Source: Butyricicoccus_A sp963588905 (GTDB taxonomy: Bacteria; Bacillota; Clostridia; Oscillospirales; Butyricicoccaceae). From it: a stretch of DNA of 64,000 nt. Each line of letters starts with the position of its first letter. Position 1 is the stretch's first letter. Below are positions 8,424 to 16,921 of the stretch, piece by piece. The stretch spans positions 62,001 to 126,000 of the forward strand of contig CAVAJF010000010.1 of the NCBI GenBank assembly GCA_963588905.1, in the 5' to 3' direction. The notes beneath the pieces were generated by a model. It saw only the letters and a program-made list of their open reading frames with translations, had not been told where the DNA came from and searched no databases. A program made the translations under genes and the position numbers.

Positions 8424-9647
8424 TTATTTATTATGTTTCGGCAAACGAACGAGATTTTTCAGTTTTCCCGCAAAGGAACGCTTATCCTGCTCTTCTGTTT
8501 CTACAGCAAGCTGTTCTGTTCCTTCCAATCCATGTTGTTTTTGCCGTTTGCGGCGCCGCGAGATACCAACGACAATACCGATTGCCAAATATGTCGTCAC
8601 AACCGACGAACCGCCATAGCTGAACAGCGGCAGCGTCAAGCCCATAACCGGTCCAATACCCAAACACATGAAGATATTTTCAAATGTCTGGAACAGCAGC
8701 ATACTGCCGATACCAACACAAATCAGAGAGGAAATCTGACTCGGCGCATGAAACGCGATGTAATAAATGCGAATAATCAGTGCCATAAGCAGTGCTACGA
8801 TGACCAGACAGCCGAGCAATCCCCATTCTTCTCCGGCAACACCGAAAATAAAGTCAGTCTGCTTGGCCGGAAGCATGTTATTCTGCGTCTCATTTCCCTT
8901 CAGGAAGCCTGCACCGAGCAGCTTACCTGAACCAATCGCAATACGGCTCTGCTGCTGCTGCCAATAGGTATCCGGAGCAACACTCGGATTGAACAGCACC
9001 AAAATTCGATTGCGCTGAAATGTACCCAAGCTCTGCCATACAATCGGAACCGCGGCACAGGTTAAAATAATACCGCCCGCAAACCACTTGAGGCTGAGTC
9101 CTGCTGCAAACAGCATGACAACCGCAATAAATACATATGGCAGAGACATACCCACGTCTTTCGACGGCAAAATAATGGCCGCCATCATCAAAATAAGATG
9201 CAGACCGAACTGCACGAGGCTGCTCACTTTATTAAGCTTATAGCGCAGTAAATTGATGTGCTTGGCAAAGGTAAAGATAAACAGCAGTTTGCCAAGCTCT
9301 GCCGGCTGAATGCCAAGACTGCCAAAGCGCAGCCAACTCTTATTGCCGCCGTTTTCATAACCAAATACAATCAGAGACAGCTGGAATAAAATGTTGATGA
9401 TATACACCAGCCGCCACATTGGCGTGTATTTTTCAATGTTGATGGATGACATGATGAGAAATCCGACCAAGCCAAGCAGAATAGCTAGGGATTGGACGAC
9501 GATATATTTAGCACTTCCGCCGTCCATCGCGTAGGTAGCGGAAAAAATCAGCACCAATCCAAACGCCGAACAGATCAGTGCCAAAAACAGCAGGATATAA
9601 TCCAGCGTGCTGAAATACCGTCCAATACTTTCTTTTATTTTTTGCAT
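8424..9647 (-). CDS. rodA: RodA/FtsW/SpoVE-family peptidoglycan glycosyltransferase
   Basis: A 407-residue SEDS membrane protein with about ten hydrophobic segments. It polymerises lipid II into glycan strands with a partner class B PBP. Family motifs include GNKSWLRFG and IQPAELGKL near the middle, the long extracellular loop with PAKQTDFIFGVAGEEWG, and the final GLTLPLFSYGGSSV. The loop sequence favours RodA (elongation) over FtsW, but SpoVE cannot be excluded. A longer frame reaches 9713, but ATG 9647 has an AAAGGA site 10 bp upstream and begins a normal cytoplasmic tail. It is a single-gene unit; no mreBCD is near. Confidence 0.88.
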   Translation of the reverse strand: MQKIKESIGRYFSTLDYILLFLALICSAFGLVLIFSATYAMDGGSAKYIVVQSLAILLGLVGFLIMSSINIEKYTPMWRLVYIINILFQLSLIVFGYENGGNKSWLRFGSLGIQPAELGKLLFIFTFAKHINLLRYKLNKVSSLVQFGLHLILMMAAIILPSKDVGMSLPYVFIAVVMLFAAGLSLKWFAGGIILTCAAVPIVWQSLGTFQRNRILVLFNPSVAPDTYWQQQQSRIAIGSGKLLGAGFLKGNETQNNMLPAKQTDFIFGVAGEEWGLLGCLVIVALLMALIIRIYYIAFHAPSQISSLICVGIGSMLLFQTFENIFMCLGIGPVMGLTLPLFSYGGSSVVTTYLAIGIVVGISRRRKRQKQHGLEGTEQLAVETEEQDKRSFAGKLKNLVRLPKHNK

Positions 9648-9737
9648 GAAACCGATGTCCTTTCCGGAAAGCAGGTTCCCTGCTTCCGCAAATGCCGCCC
9701 TGTTCGGCAGCATTCGTTCTCAAATTCATTCTTTATT

Positions 9738-9765
9738 ATCATACCACCTTTCCGGCAAGCGGTAA
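9738..9765 (-). promoter_or_regulatory. Probable promoter of the rodA-type gene
   Basis: On the minus strand TTACCG (9760-9765) and TATGAT (9738-9743) have a 16-bp spacer. The -35 is weak. Confidence 0.5.
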
Positions 9766-9865
9766 ATACTTTTTTGTCACAAAAATCACAAGCTGTTTTC
9801 CTTTTGTTGTTTTTCTCTCATTTTTTGATTCTTTTGATTTTGCTCTTAAATTTGTGTGCATTTTA

Positions 9866-9940
9866 TGCTATACTATGTATGATTCCTACGGCTTTGACTT
9901 CAGGCCGTCCATCTGGTATGGCGGAACGGTTCCGTGGATG
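9866..9940 (+). promoter_or_regulatory. Extended -10 promoter and structured leader of fhs
   Basis: TGC followed by TATACT (9869-9874) forms an extended -10; no good -35 is seen. The leader can fold into ACGGC/GCCGT (9888-9892 with 9904-9908), then an outer CATC/GATG stem (9910-9913 with 9937-9940) enclosing CGGAAC/GTTCCG. It matches no riboswitch class I know; it lacks the ZTP consensus. Confidence 0.45.
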
Positions 9941-9966
9941 ATACAAACTAAAGGAGTTTTTTGGAT

Positions 9967-11637
9967 ATGCTGAGTGATATTGAAATTGCGCAGAACTGTG
10001 ACATGCTTCCTATTGGCAAGGTTGCTGAAAAAGCAGGTTTCTTAGAGGATGAGCTGGAATACTACGGCAAGTACAAGGCAAAAATCTCCGATGACGCATG
10101 GAAGCGTCTGAAGGACAAGCCGGACGGCAGACTGATTCTCGTCACTGCCATCAACCCGACACCGGCAGGTGAAGGCAAGACAACAACAACAGTCGGTCTC
10201 GGCGAAGCGCTCAACAAGATGGGCAAAAATGCCATCATCGCGCTGCGTGAGCCGTCGCTCGGCCCGGTATTTGGCATCAAGGGCGGTGCAGCAGGTGGCG
10301 GCTATGCACAGGTTGTCCCGATGGAAGACATTAACCTGCACTTTACCGGCGATATGCACGCCATCGGCGCGGCAAACAATCTGCTGTGCGCGATGATTGA
10401 TAACCACATGCAGCAGGGCAACGCACTGGAAATCGACCCGCGCCGCATTATCTTCACCCGTGTTGTCGATATGAATGACCGCGCGCTGCGCAACATCATT
10501 GTCGGCATGGGCGGTTCTGTCAACGGCGTTCCGCGCGAGGATCATTACATGATTACCGTAGCCAGCGAAGTTATGGCGATTTTATGTCTGGCTACCAGTC
10601 TGTCCGACTTGAAAAAGCGCTGCGGTGATATTCTGGTTGCCTATCGCTATGATGGTTCTCCGGTTTTCGCCCGTGACCTCAAAGTAGACGGTGCGATGTG
10701 TGCTCTGCTCAAGGATGCCATCAAGCCAAATCTCGTACAGACCTTGGACGGCTCCCCTTGTCTGATGCACGGCGGCCCGTTCGCCAACATTGCACACGGC
10801 TGCAATTCGATTGTTGCCACTCGTTTGGCACTGAAGCTCGCTGATTATACCATCACAGAGGCCGGCTTCGGCGCAGATTTGGGCGCAGAGAAGTTCTTTG
10901 ACATCAAGTGCCGCAAGGCTGGATTCAAGCCGGATTGTGCTGTTATTGTTGCAACCATTCGTGCGCTGAAATATAACGGCGGCGTACCGAAGGATGAACT
11001 CAATGCAGAGAATCTGAACGCGCTCAAGGCTGGCTGTGTCAACCTGCAAAAGCACATTGAAAACATCGGCAAGTTCCATGTTCCGGTTGTCGTTGCCATC
11101 AATCGCTTCCCGAGCGATACCGATGACGAAATCGAATTCCTGCGCCATGTCTGTGAGGATATGGGTGCTCGCTATGCCCTGTCTGAGGTATTCACCAAGG
11201 GCGCAGACGGCGGCATGGAATTGGCGCAGATGGTTATGGTAGAAGCAGACAGCGGCAAATCGCAGTTCCAGATGCTGTATCCGGATGACATGCCGCTCAA
11301 GGAAAAGATTGAAACCATTGCCAAGGAAATTTACGGCGCAGACGGTGTCACCTATTCCCCGTCCGCTGAAATGTCTCTCAAGGCAATCGAAAGCCTTGGT
11401 TACGGCAATCTGCCAATCTGCATGGCAAAAACGCAGTATTCTTTGACCGATGACCCGAAAAAGCTCGGCAGACCGACTGGATTTAACATCAATATCCGCA
11501 CGGTTCGCGTCAGCGCCGGTGCAGGCTTCGTTGTCTGCGAGACCGGTAAGGTCATGACTATGCCGGGTCTGCCGCGCACCCCATCGGCATTTAACATTGA
11601 TGTCGATGATGACGGCAAAATCACCGGTCTGTTCTAA
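9967..11637 (+). CDS. fhs: Formate--tetrahydrofolate ligase
   Basis: A 556-residue protein, the usual length for Fhs. It makes 10-formyl-THF from formate, THF and ATP in the cytoplasm. The ATP-binding stretch TPAGEGKTTTTVGLGEAL lies near residues 62-79 and the protein shows family identity throughout. A TTG six bases upstream is in frame, but ATG 9967 has AAAGGAG 10 bp ahead and is preferred. It leads fhs-tsaE-tsaB-upp, which share one strand with gaps of 21 bp or less. With pflB in the window it links formate production to one-carbon folate supply. No other Wood-Ljungdahl genes are here. Confidence 0.96.
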   Translation: MLSDIEIAQNCDMLPIGKVAEKAGFLEDELEYYGKYKAKISDDAWKRLKDKPDGRLILVTAINPTPAGEGKTTTTVGLGEALNKMGKNAIIALREPSLGPVFGIKGGAAGGGYAQVVPMEDINLHFTGDMHAIGAANNLLCAMIDNHMQQGNALEIDPRRIIFTRVVDMNDRALRNIIVGMGGSVNGVPREDHYMITVASEVMAILCLATSLSDLKKRCGDILVAYRYDGSPVFARDLKVDGAMCALLKDAIKPNLVQTLDGSPCLMHGGPFANIAHGCNSIVATRLALKLADYTITEAGFGADLGAEKFFDIKCRKAGFKPDCAVIVATIRALKYNGGVPKDELNAENLNALKAGCVNLQKHIENIGKFHVPVVVAINRFPSDTDDEIEFLRHVCEDMGARYALSEVFTKGADGGMELAQMVMVEADSGKSQFQMLYPDDMPLKEKIETIAKEIYGADGVTYSPSAEMSLKAIESLGYGNLPICMAKTQYSLTDDPKKLGRPTGFNINIRTVRVSAGAGFVVCETGKVMTMPGLPRTPSAFNIDVDDDGKITGLF

Positions 11638-11658
11638 TCTACAGGAAGTTTATCATTC

Positions 11659-12090
11659 ATGATTCAAATGCAAACACACAATGTCACAGAGACCGAGCAG
11701 GCAGGCGGACAGCTGGCAAACCAGCTGTCTCCTGGTGCTGTGGTCGCTTTTACCGGTGATTTGGGTGCGGGAAAAACAGCATTTTGCCGCGGATTTCTGC
11801 ACGCTCTCGGATACACCGGCCGCGTCACCAGTCCGACCTTCGCCATCGTCAACGAGTACGAGACGGATCTGTGCCGCGTCTGCCACTTCGATATGTATCG
11901 TATCCTAGATGAAGACGCGCTGTACGACATCGGCTGGGACGATTACTTCGACGGAGACACCATCCTGCTCGTCGAATGGAGTGAAAATGTCTCCGGCGCA
12001 CTGCCGGAAGACTGCATCACCGTGGATATTCGCCGCGGCGATGCCGAGGATGACCGCATCATTACCATCAAAGGAGGCGCACTGCATTGA
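11659..12090 (+). CDS. tsaE: tRNA threonylcarbamoyladenosine biosynthesis ATPase TsaE
   Basis: A 143-residue P-loop ATPase that works with TsaB and TsaD in making t6A37 on ANN-decoding tRNAs. The Walker A GDLGAGKT is at 33-40, followed by the family block VTSPTFAIVNEY and, later, the Walker B-like LLVEWSENV. It lies 21 bp after fhs and its stop overlaps the tsaB start by 4 bp, so the pair is probably translated together. tsaD is not in the window. Confidence 0.95.
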   Translation: MIQMQTHNVTETEQAGGQLANQLSPGAVVAFTGDLGAGKTAFCRGFLHALGYTGRVTSPTFAIVNEYETDLCRVCHFDMYRILDEDALYDIGWDDYFDGDTILLVEWSENVSGALPEDCITVDIRRGDAEDDRIITIKGGALH

Positions 12091-12824
12091 ACATTTTAAC
12101 GTTGGAATCTTCCTCTCTGTCCGCCTCCGTGTGCATCACGGAAGATACCAAGCTTTTGGCGCAGTCCTTTCAAAACTGTGGATTGACCCACAGCGCGACT
12201 TTGCTGCCAATGATTGACCACATCATGACCTCTTCGCAGCTGACACTGGCTGATATTGATGTGATCGCCTGCGTGACAGGCCCGGGTTCCTTCACCGGTG
12301 TCCGCATCGGTGTCTCGACGGCAAAGGGCATTGCAGACGCCAAAAATATTCCGTGTGTCGGCGTATCCAGCTTAGCCGGTGCCGCATGGAATGTCGCACC
12401 GCTCACGGATCGCCTGATTTGTCCTGTCATGGACGCGCGGCGCGGACAATTATACAATGCGCTATTTGTCTATGAGAACGATACGCTGCGCCGTCTCACG
12501 CCAGACCGCGCTATCGCCATGGAAGACCTAAAAAAAGAGCTGATTTCTCTCGGAAAATCCGTTCTGCTGGTTGGAGATGGCACGCAAATATGTTATAATA
12601 ATTTTAGCCTTTCTGATGCATTGGATGTCACAATGGCTCCATCCGGTTTGATGTACCCCTGTGCTTGGGGCGCTGCGATGGAAGCTTATCATTTGGCAAA
12701 AGAAGGCAAGATGGTCTCTGCCGCCGCATTACTGCCGAGCTATCTCCGCCAGCCGCAGGCTGTGAGAGAACGGCTCGCACGCGAAGCAGAACAGGCCGCA
12801 CAATCATCTATGAAAAAGGAGTAA
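12087..12824 (+). CDS. tsaB: tRNA threonylcarbamoyladenosine biosynthesis protein TsaB
   Basis: A 245-residue ASKHA-fold protein, a catalytically inactive partner of TsaD in t6A synthesis. It shows the N-terminal LTLESS strand, the signature GPGSFTGVRIG (about 70-80) and DARRGQLYNALF near 116. The start is TTG at 12087, overlapping the tsaE stop; a perfect AAGGAGG (12071-12077) at 9-bp spacing supports it, and no upstream ATG fits. The C-terminal 20 residues are a charged tail beyond the core fold. Confidence 0.94.
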   Translation: MNILTLESSSLSASVCITEDTKLLAQSFQNCGLTHSATLLPMIDHIMTSSQLTLADIDVIACVTGPGSFTGVRIGVSTAKGIADAKNIPCVGVSSLAGAAWNVAPLTDRLICPVMDARRGQLYNALFVYENDTLRRLTPDRAIAMEDLKKELISLGKSVLLVGDGTQICYNNFSLSDALDVTMAPSGLMYPCAWGAAMEAYHLAKEGKMVSAAALLPSYLRQPQAVRERLAREAEQAAQSSMKKE

Positions 12825-12830
12825 TGAATC

Positions 12831-13460
12831 ATGGCACAGGTTCACGTTATGGATCATCCGCTGATCGTACACAAGCTGTCCCTCATGCGCGATAAGTACA
12901 CCGGTTCTAAGGAATTTCGCGAGGCAGTAGAGGAAATCTCTTCCCTGCTTTGCTACGAAGCTACCCGCGATCTGCCGCTCAAGGAGGTTGAAATCGAGAC
13001 CCCGATTGCGCACGCGAAAGTCCGATACATCTCCGGCAAGAAGCTGGCAGTTGTCTGCATCCTGCGTGCAGGTCTCGGCATGGTAGACGGCATTCTGGAT
13101 CTGATTCCGAGCGCAAAGATCGGTCATATCGGTCTGTATCGCGATCCGGATACCCTGCAGCCGGTAGAATACTACTGCAAGCTGCCGAATGACATCGAGA
13201 GCCGCGACGTTATCGTGGTTGATCCGATGCTGGCTACCGGCGGCACGGCAAACGCTGCTATTCAGTTCCTCAAGAACTATGGCGTAAAGAACATCAAGCT
13301 GCTGTCTATTCTGGCAGTTCCGGAGTCCATCTCTTCCATCCAGGAGCAGCATCCGGATGTTGAAATCTACTGCGCAGCAATTGATGAAAAGCTCAACGAT
13401 AAGGGCTACATCGTTCCGGGCGTAGGCGATGCTGGCGACCGCCTGTTCGGCACCAAGTAA
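12831..13460 (+). CDS. upp: Uracil phosphoribosyltransferase
   Basis: A 209-residue enzyme of typical length that joins uracil and PRPP to make UMP in pyrimidine salvage. The PRPP-binding motif VVDPMLATGGTA lies near 128-139 and the uracil-binding C-terminus GYIVPGVGDAGDRLFGT is intact. It starts 6 bp after tsaB with an AAAAAGGAG site, ends the fhs operon, and is followed by a strong terminator. There is no PyrR attenuator in front of it. Confidence 0.96.
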   Translation: MAQVHVMDHPLIVHKLSLMRDKYTGSKEFREAVEEISSLLCYEATRDLPLKEVEIETPIAHAKVRYISGKKLAVVCILRAGLGMVDGILDLIPSAKIGHIGLYRDPDTLQPVEYYCKLPNDIESRDVIVVDPMLATGGTANAAIQFLKNYGVKNIKLLSILAVPESISSIQEQHPDVEIYCAAIDEKLNDKGYIVPGVGDAGDRLFGTK

Positions 13461-13475
13461 TCTCGCACACAAGCA

Positions 13476-13508
13476 AAAGACCGACGCAATTGGCGTCGGT
13501 CTTTTTTG
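13476..13508 (+). terminator. Intrinsic terminator after upp
   Basis: AGACCGACGC and GCGTCGGTCT form a perfect stem followed by a T6 run. It can also serve the converging LuxR gene. Confidence 0.92.
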
Positions 13509-13518
13509 TTGCTCGCAT

Positions 13519-14283
13519 TTAATCGGAATATTCACGCACCATTTTAAACAGTTGGGTTCGATTTCGGATGCTCAGCTTTTTATAAATATTCAAAATATGC
13601 TTTTTGAGGGTATTGTTGGTAATGGTCAGCTGATCGCAAATAATATCATTCGGCAATCCCTGCATCAGCAGTCCCAGAATCGTCGTCTCCCGCGCGGTCA
13701 GGCGGAATTTTTCTTCGCATTCATGAATGCTCAGCTTTTCATGCTGTCTGACGTGCTCTTGATAGCACCGTGCTGTGCGCAGTGCCAGATGTTCTTTGAC
13801 CATATCCAGCAAAAAGACATCATCATAAACAAAATCCGGCTGACCGGCTTTGCGGTAAAAAGAAATTTTTCCCAGCACTTTTCCTTCAAACGCCGGCAAA
13901 ATATGCACGCTGTGCTGAAAGCCTTCCTCCTTGGAAAAACGCCGAAAACACTCGGTCTTTTCCAGCTCATCCGCAGAAAAAATATCGCTCTCTCGATACA
14001 CCATACTTTTTCCGCCCATCAGAAGTCCGCGGCTGAAATCTTTTTCCTGATATTCATCTAAGTATTCCTGTGCTGTTGCTTCCGAATAGCTGCAGCACAC
14101 AGCATGTGTCAGCTTGGGCAGCTCTGTATCCGAGGAATAGTAAAAGACTGCTCCATCAAAATCCATGAGCAGCCGCATCTGTTCTAAGAAATTCCGGCAC
14201 ATCTCATGAAAGTCTGCGATTTGATGAATCTGATATGTAATATTGTTGAAAATAACCCAGTCATTGGCTTCCTGAATATGCAA
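13519..14283 (-). CDS. LuxR-family transcriptional regulator
   Basis: A 254-residue regulator. Residues 1-185 form a GAF/PAS-like sensory region (no response-regulator receiver signature, no membrane segment). Residues about 190-254 are a LuxR helix-turn-helix: the helix TARETTILGLLMQG, then NTLKKHILNIYKKLSIRNR. The start is TTG at 14283, backed by GGAGG 9 bp upstream. The ligand is unknown. A promoter and a terminator hairpin sit between this gene and the upstream lipoprotein gene, so its leader may contain an attenuator. Confidence 0.85.
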   Translation of the reverse strand: MHIQEANDWVIFNNITYQIHQIADFHEMCRNFLEQMRLLMDFDGAVFYYSSDTELPKLTHAVCCSYSEATAQEYLDEYQEKDFSRGLLMGGKSMVYRESDIFSADELEKTECFRRFSKEEGFQHSVHILPAFEGKVLGKISFYRKAGQPDFVYDDVFLLDMVKEHLALRTARCYQEHVRQHEKLSIHECEEKFRLTARETTILGLLMQGLPNDIICDQLTITNNTLKKHILNIYKKLSIRNRTQLFKMVREYSD

Positions 14284-14301
14284 ATTTTTCCGCCTCCAAA
14301 C

Positions 14302-14340
14302 AAAAAAAAGACGTCTTACGGAGTAATCCGTAAAACGCCT
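14302..14340 (-). terminator. Terminator hairpin in the LuxR leader
   Basis: On the minus strand TTTTACGGA and TCCGTAAGA form the core of a 14-bp stem, followed by eight T. It ends transcripts from the lipoprotein gene, but also lies downstream of the putative LuxR promoter (14362-14390), so it could attenuate LuxR expression. Confidence 0.8.
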
Positions 14341-14361
14341 TTGTTCTACTAATATAGTATT

Positions 14362-14390
14362 ATCTTACCATGTTGCGCACCAACTGTCAA
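14362..14390 (-). promoter_or_regulatory. Putative SigA promoter of the LuxR gene
   Basis: A perfect TTGACA (14385-14390) and TAAGAT (14362-14367) are 17 bp apart on the minus strand, upstream of the leader terminator. Confidence 0.55.
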
Positions 14391-14411
14391 GCACGATTGC
14401 CGAAAATTCTG

Positions 14412-15278
14412 TTATGAAGCTTCCGATGCTTCTGTATCTTCCGTCAACGTACCCGCGACAGCCTCATGCAGCCAAGCACTTCCCTTATCCGTAGCCAGCC
14501 AATTGGCAAACAATGTTTCCGGATCATTGGCGTCTGCATTGGATCGAACCGCCACATAAATATCCTGTGTCAGCGCATAGTCCGCATCACTTGGCAGTTT
14601 GCCATCTACCGTCACAACAGTTGTTTGTTCCGGCTGCCCATTCTGCATCAATGCACCATACGTCGTATAACACAAGGTTCCCTGCGTATGCGGGCACGCC
14701 GCAGTGAGCGTGTCTTCCCCTTGCTGCACCGTGACACCATCACAATCCTGTCCGAAAATAGACTGAAACAGCTTACGGCTGTCTGCATCCTTTGCAGCGG
14801 CATAGCCCTTCCACGTATCCGATTGCAGCGTAAATGCCTGTAAAACCTCATTCTTTGTCAAAGTAACCGGTGCATCGGTTCCGCCTGCCAAAATGACCAG
14901 CGCATCGGTTCCAATTTTATGCAGAGTAATTCCCTGTTCTTTGCATCTCTGCTCCTGCTCTGCCGATGGCGCATAGCCGATGGCAGCATCCAAGTCACCG
15001 GCAAGCAAGGCATCCCATGCGGCATCGCTGGTCTGCATGGTTAAAACCTGACGCGCTGACTCTTCATAGGTTTCTCCGCAGGCGGCAGCTCGTGCCAAAC
15101 CGGCCGGTAATTTCAGCGCTGCACCGCATCCCAGCGTGAAATCATTGGGGATTTTATCCACAACCGTTTCTTCTGTTTGTGTCGATTCTGCACTGCCCGT
15201 CGGGTTATTTGCCGGAGCTGTACCGCATCCTGTCAGCACGGCACAGCACAACACTGTGGCGAGGAGTTGTTTTTTCAT
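14412..15278 (-). CDS. PstS-like substrate-binding lipoprotein
   Basis: A 288-residue lipoprotein with lipobox LTGC (Cys18) and a Thr/Glu-rich linker. The rest resembles the periplasmic binding fold of the phosphate-binding PstS type: an N-terminal GCGAALKLPAG, a central DALVILAGG strand, and a TLTKNEVLQAFTLQSDTWKGY block like the PstS 'LTKEQL...W' region. No permease or ATPase gene adjoins, so it may sense or scavenge rather than transport. It lies 15 bp after the WG-repeat gene with an AGGAGG site, and its transcript ends at the hairpin at 14302-14340. Confidence 0.7.
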   Translation of the reverse strand: MKKQLLATVLCCAVLTGCGTAPANNPTGSAESTQTEETVVDKIPNDFTLGCGAALKLPAGLARAAACGETYEESARQVLTMQTSDAAWDALLAGDLDAAIGYAPSAEQEQRCKEQGITLHKIGTDALVILAGGTDAPVTLTKNEVLQAFTLQSDTWKGYAAAKDADSRKLFQSIFGQDCDGVTVQQGEDTLTAACPHTQGTLCYTTYGALMQNGQPEQTTVVTVDGKLPSDADYALTQDIYVAVRSNADANDPETLFANWLATDKGSAWLHEAVAGTLTEDTEASEAS

Positions 15279-15293
15279 GCTATTTCCTCCTTC

Positions 15294-16757
15294 TTACACA
15301 CCGGACAGCTGTGTCCGAACCACCCATTTGCCATGCGAGTCAATGATGCCTGTCCATTCATTCTGCACAGCAGCAAAATATCCGCCGCCAACACTTTCAA
15401 TGCTGTTATATCCTGCACGCAAAACAGTTTTTGCCTTTGTGTTTCCGATACCCTGCAATCCAGTTGTCGGATTGGCAATGGTAAAATAACCGTCTGTCTG
15501 TGCGGATTCAGAATCCGAAGCGATATAATCATAGGCGCGCAGACCACTCAGGGTTTCTTCTTCCAAATCAAAAATTTGATAGCCCTCGCGCATCGCGCCA
15601 ATCAGCTTATTGTTCTGTTCATAAAAAACAGCTTCGCCTTCCAGTTCCATACTCTTGAGATCATCAAAAATCACAGTATGTCCCTCTGCATTGGTATACG
15701 CAAAATAGTTATCCGGCAGCGGTACGAGTTCCTGTCCTTTGACATCGCTCGGCAAAACCATTTTTTTGTTTTTCCAGCCTGTGCTGATAACTACGCAGCT
15801 GTCTTTTTCTGTCCACAATTGATACAGCGCATCGGTTTCACTGCAATGCTTGCCGTTGATATATGTAAAATCGACGATGATTTTGCCTGTCGCATCGACA
15901 ACGCCGAATTTTCCGTCGGTATTCTTTGCCAAAACATACCCGTTGCACACATCGTCCGCCCAGGCTATGCGATTGAACAGCGTAATTACACCATTTTTAT
16001 TGACGGCGCCCCACTGGCTCTCTGAAATCTGTACAGTAGCACTTCCGCCAGAGAATGTGCCGACCTGTAAAGCATCAACCTGTGTCAGCAGTTTCAGCGT
16101 AGAGGCGTCATAAAAATACCATGTTTTTTTGCCATCCTGCTCCCGTTGGCTGACTAAAACGCCATCTGCACATGACTCTACCGTTCCCATGACACTGCCA
16201 AGACATTCTCCGCTGCCGGTATATACTGTCGTGACACTTTCTCCGGTCAGCTGCTGCAAAATACAGCCGTCTTTCACGGAAATCGTGCCGCCAATCGGGC
16301 CAATCACCCAGCTACCGTTATCTGCCGCACCGGTCATCTGTGTGCTGCCATCCGATGCTGTACCGGTCAGCAGCCATACATTCTTATTACCGCACAATGC
16401 TCTCTGCGCCTGTGTGTAAATCGCGTTCGTTACTTGTTCTCCCGCCGCATCTGCGATGGCATAACGATAAACCGGCGTGCCGTCTTCCTTCCATCCAACA
16501 ACTTTCGCTGCATATGGAAAAATCTTTTCATAATCATCCGCCGGATGCAGGACATCAAGCGCACCGCCAGCTAAATCCGCTGAAATTTGTTCTGGAATGG
16601 TATAGGTAATGTCATCCAAAGCAGGCTGTAAAGTCATCTGCGGTTCTTCTGTTTCCTTCGATTGCGTTTCTTTCGTGGTGAGCGCAGGTGCGCACAGCGC
16701 GATTGCGCCGCACAGCACCGCAGATACCGCCGCCATGCCCGCGATGCGTTTTATCAT
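15294..16757 (-). CDS. Secreted or membrane-anchored WG-repeat protein
   Basis: A 487-residue protein with an N-terminal hydrophobic stretch (about 1-28), either a signal peptide or a single anchor. Its middle and C-terminus carry WG beta-hairpin repeats: WGAVNKNGVITLF, FGVVDATGKIIVDF and a final WTGIIDSHGKWVV. WG repeats probably mediate binding, but their ligands are mostly unknown. ATG 16757 has AGGAGG 7 bp ahead and is preferred over the ATGs at 16781 and 16778. It is the first gene of a two-gene unit with the PstS-like lipoprotein, so both are likely to act at the cell surface. Confidence 0.75.
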   Translation of the reverse strand: MIKRIAGMAAVSAVLCGAIALCAPALTTKETQSKETEEPQMTLQPALDDITYTIPEQISADLAGGALDVLHPADDYEKIFPYAAKVVGWKEDGTPVYRYAIADAAGEQVTNAIYTQAQRALCGNKNVWLLTGTASDGSTQMTGAADNGSWVIGPIGGTISVKDGCILQQLTGESVTTVYTGSGECLGSVMGTVESCADGVLVSQREQDGKKTWYFYDASTLKLLTQVDALQVGTFSGGSATVQISESQWGAVNKNGVITLFNRIAWADDVCNGYVLAKNTDGKFGVVDATGKIIVDFTYINGKHCSETDALYQLWTEKDSCVVISTGWKNKKMVLPSDVKGQELVPLPDNYFAYTNAEGHTVIFDDLKSMELEGEAVFYEQNNKLIGAMREGYQIFDLEEETLSGLRAYDYIASDSESAQTDGYFTIANPTTGLQGIGNTKAKTVLRAGYNSIESVGGGYFAAVQNEWTGIIDSHGKWVVRTQLSGV

Positions 16758-16792
16758 CTTGTTTCCTCCTGCTATCATCATAAACTTATTCT

Positions 16793-16820
16793 ATTCTATC
16801 ATATGTACCTGCTCTGTCAA
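16793..16820 (-). promoter_or_regulatory. SigA promoter of the WG-repeat operon
   Basis: On the minus strand TTGACA (16815-16820) and TAGAAT (16793-16798) are separated by 16 bp. Confidence 0.65.
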
Positions 16821-16878
16821 GACATGACGTGTTAACAATTTTCCTGTCGAATCAATCTTCAGAACTTCTTAAGAAATA

Positions 16879-16910
16879 GAAAAACACAGCCAGTTTTTTC
16901 CGGCTGTGTC
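16879..16910 (-). terminator. Terminator of the first ppk1
   Basis: On the minus strand ACACAGCC and GGCTGTGT pair round an A-rich loop, with a T-run after. Confidence 0.88.
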
Positions 16911-16921
16911 ATCTGCATCCG

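Noticed and set aside
9880..9960. A second ZTP riboswitch before fhs
   Set aside because: It lacks GACTG.CG and GCCG..CG.CTGGGC, both clear in the pflB leader.
15177..16025. A 282-codon frame opposite the WG-repeat gene
   Set aside because: Cys- and Arg-rich composition typical of antisense reading; no ribosome site.
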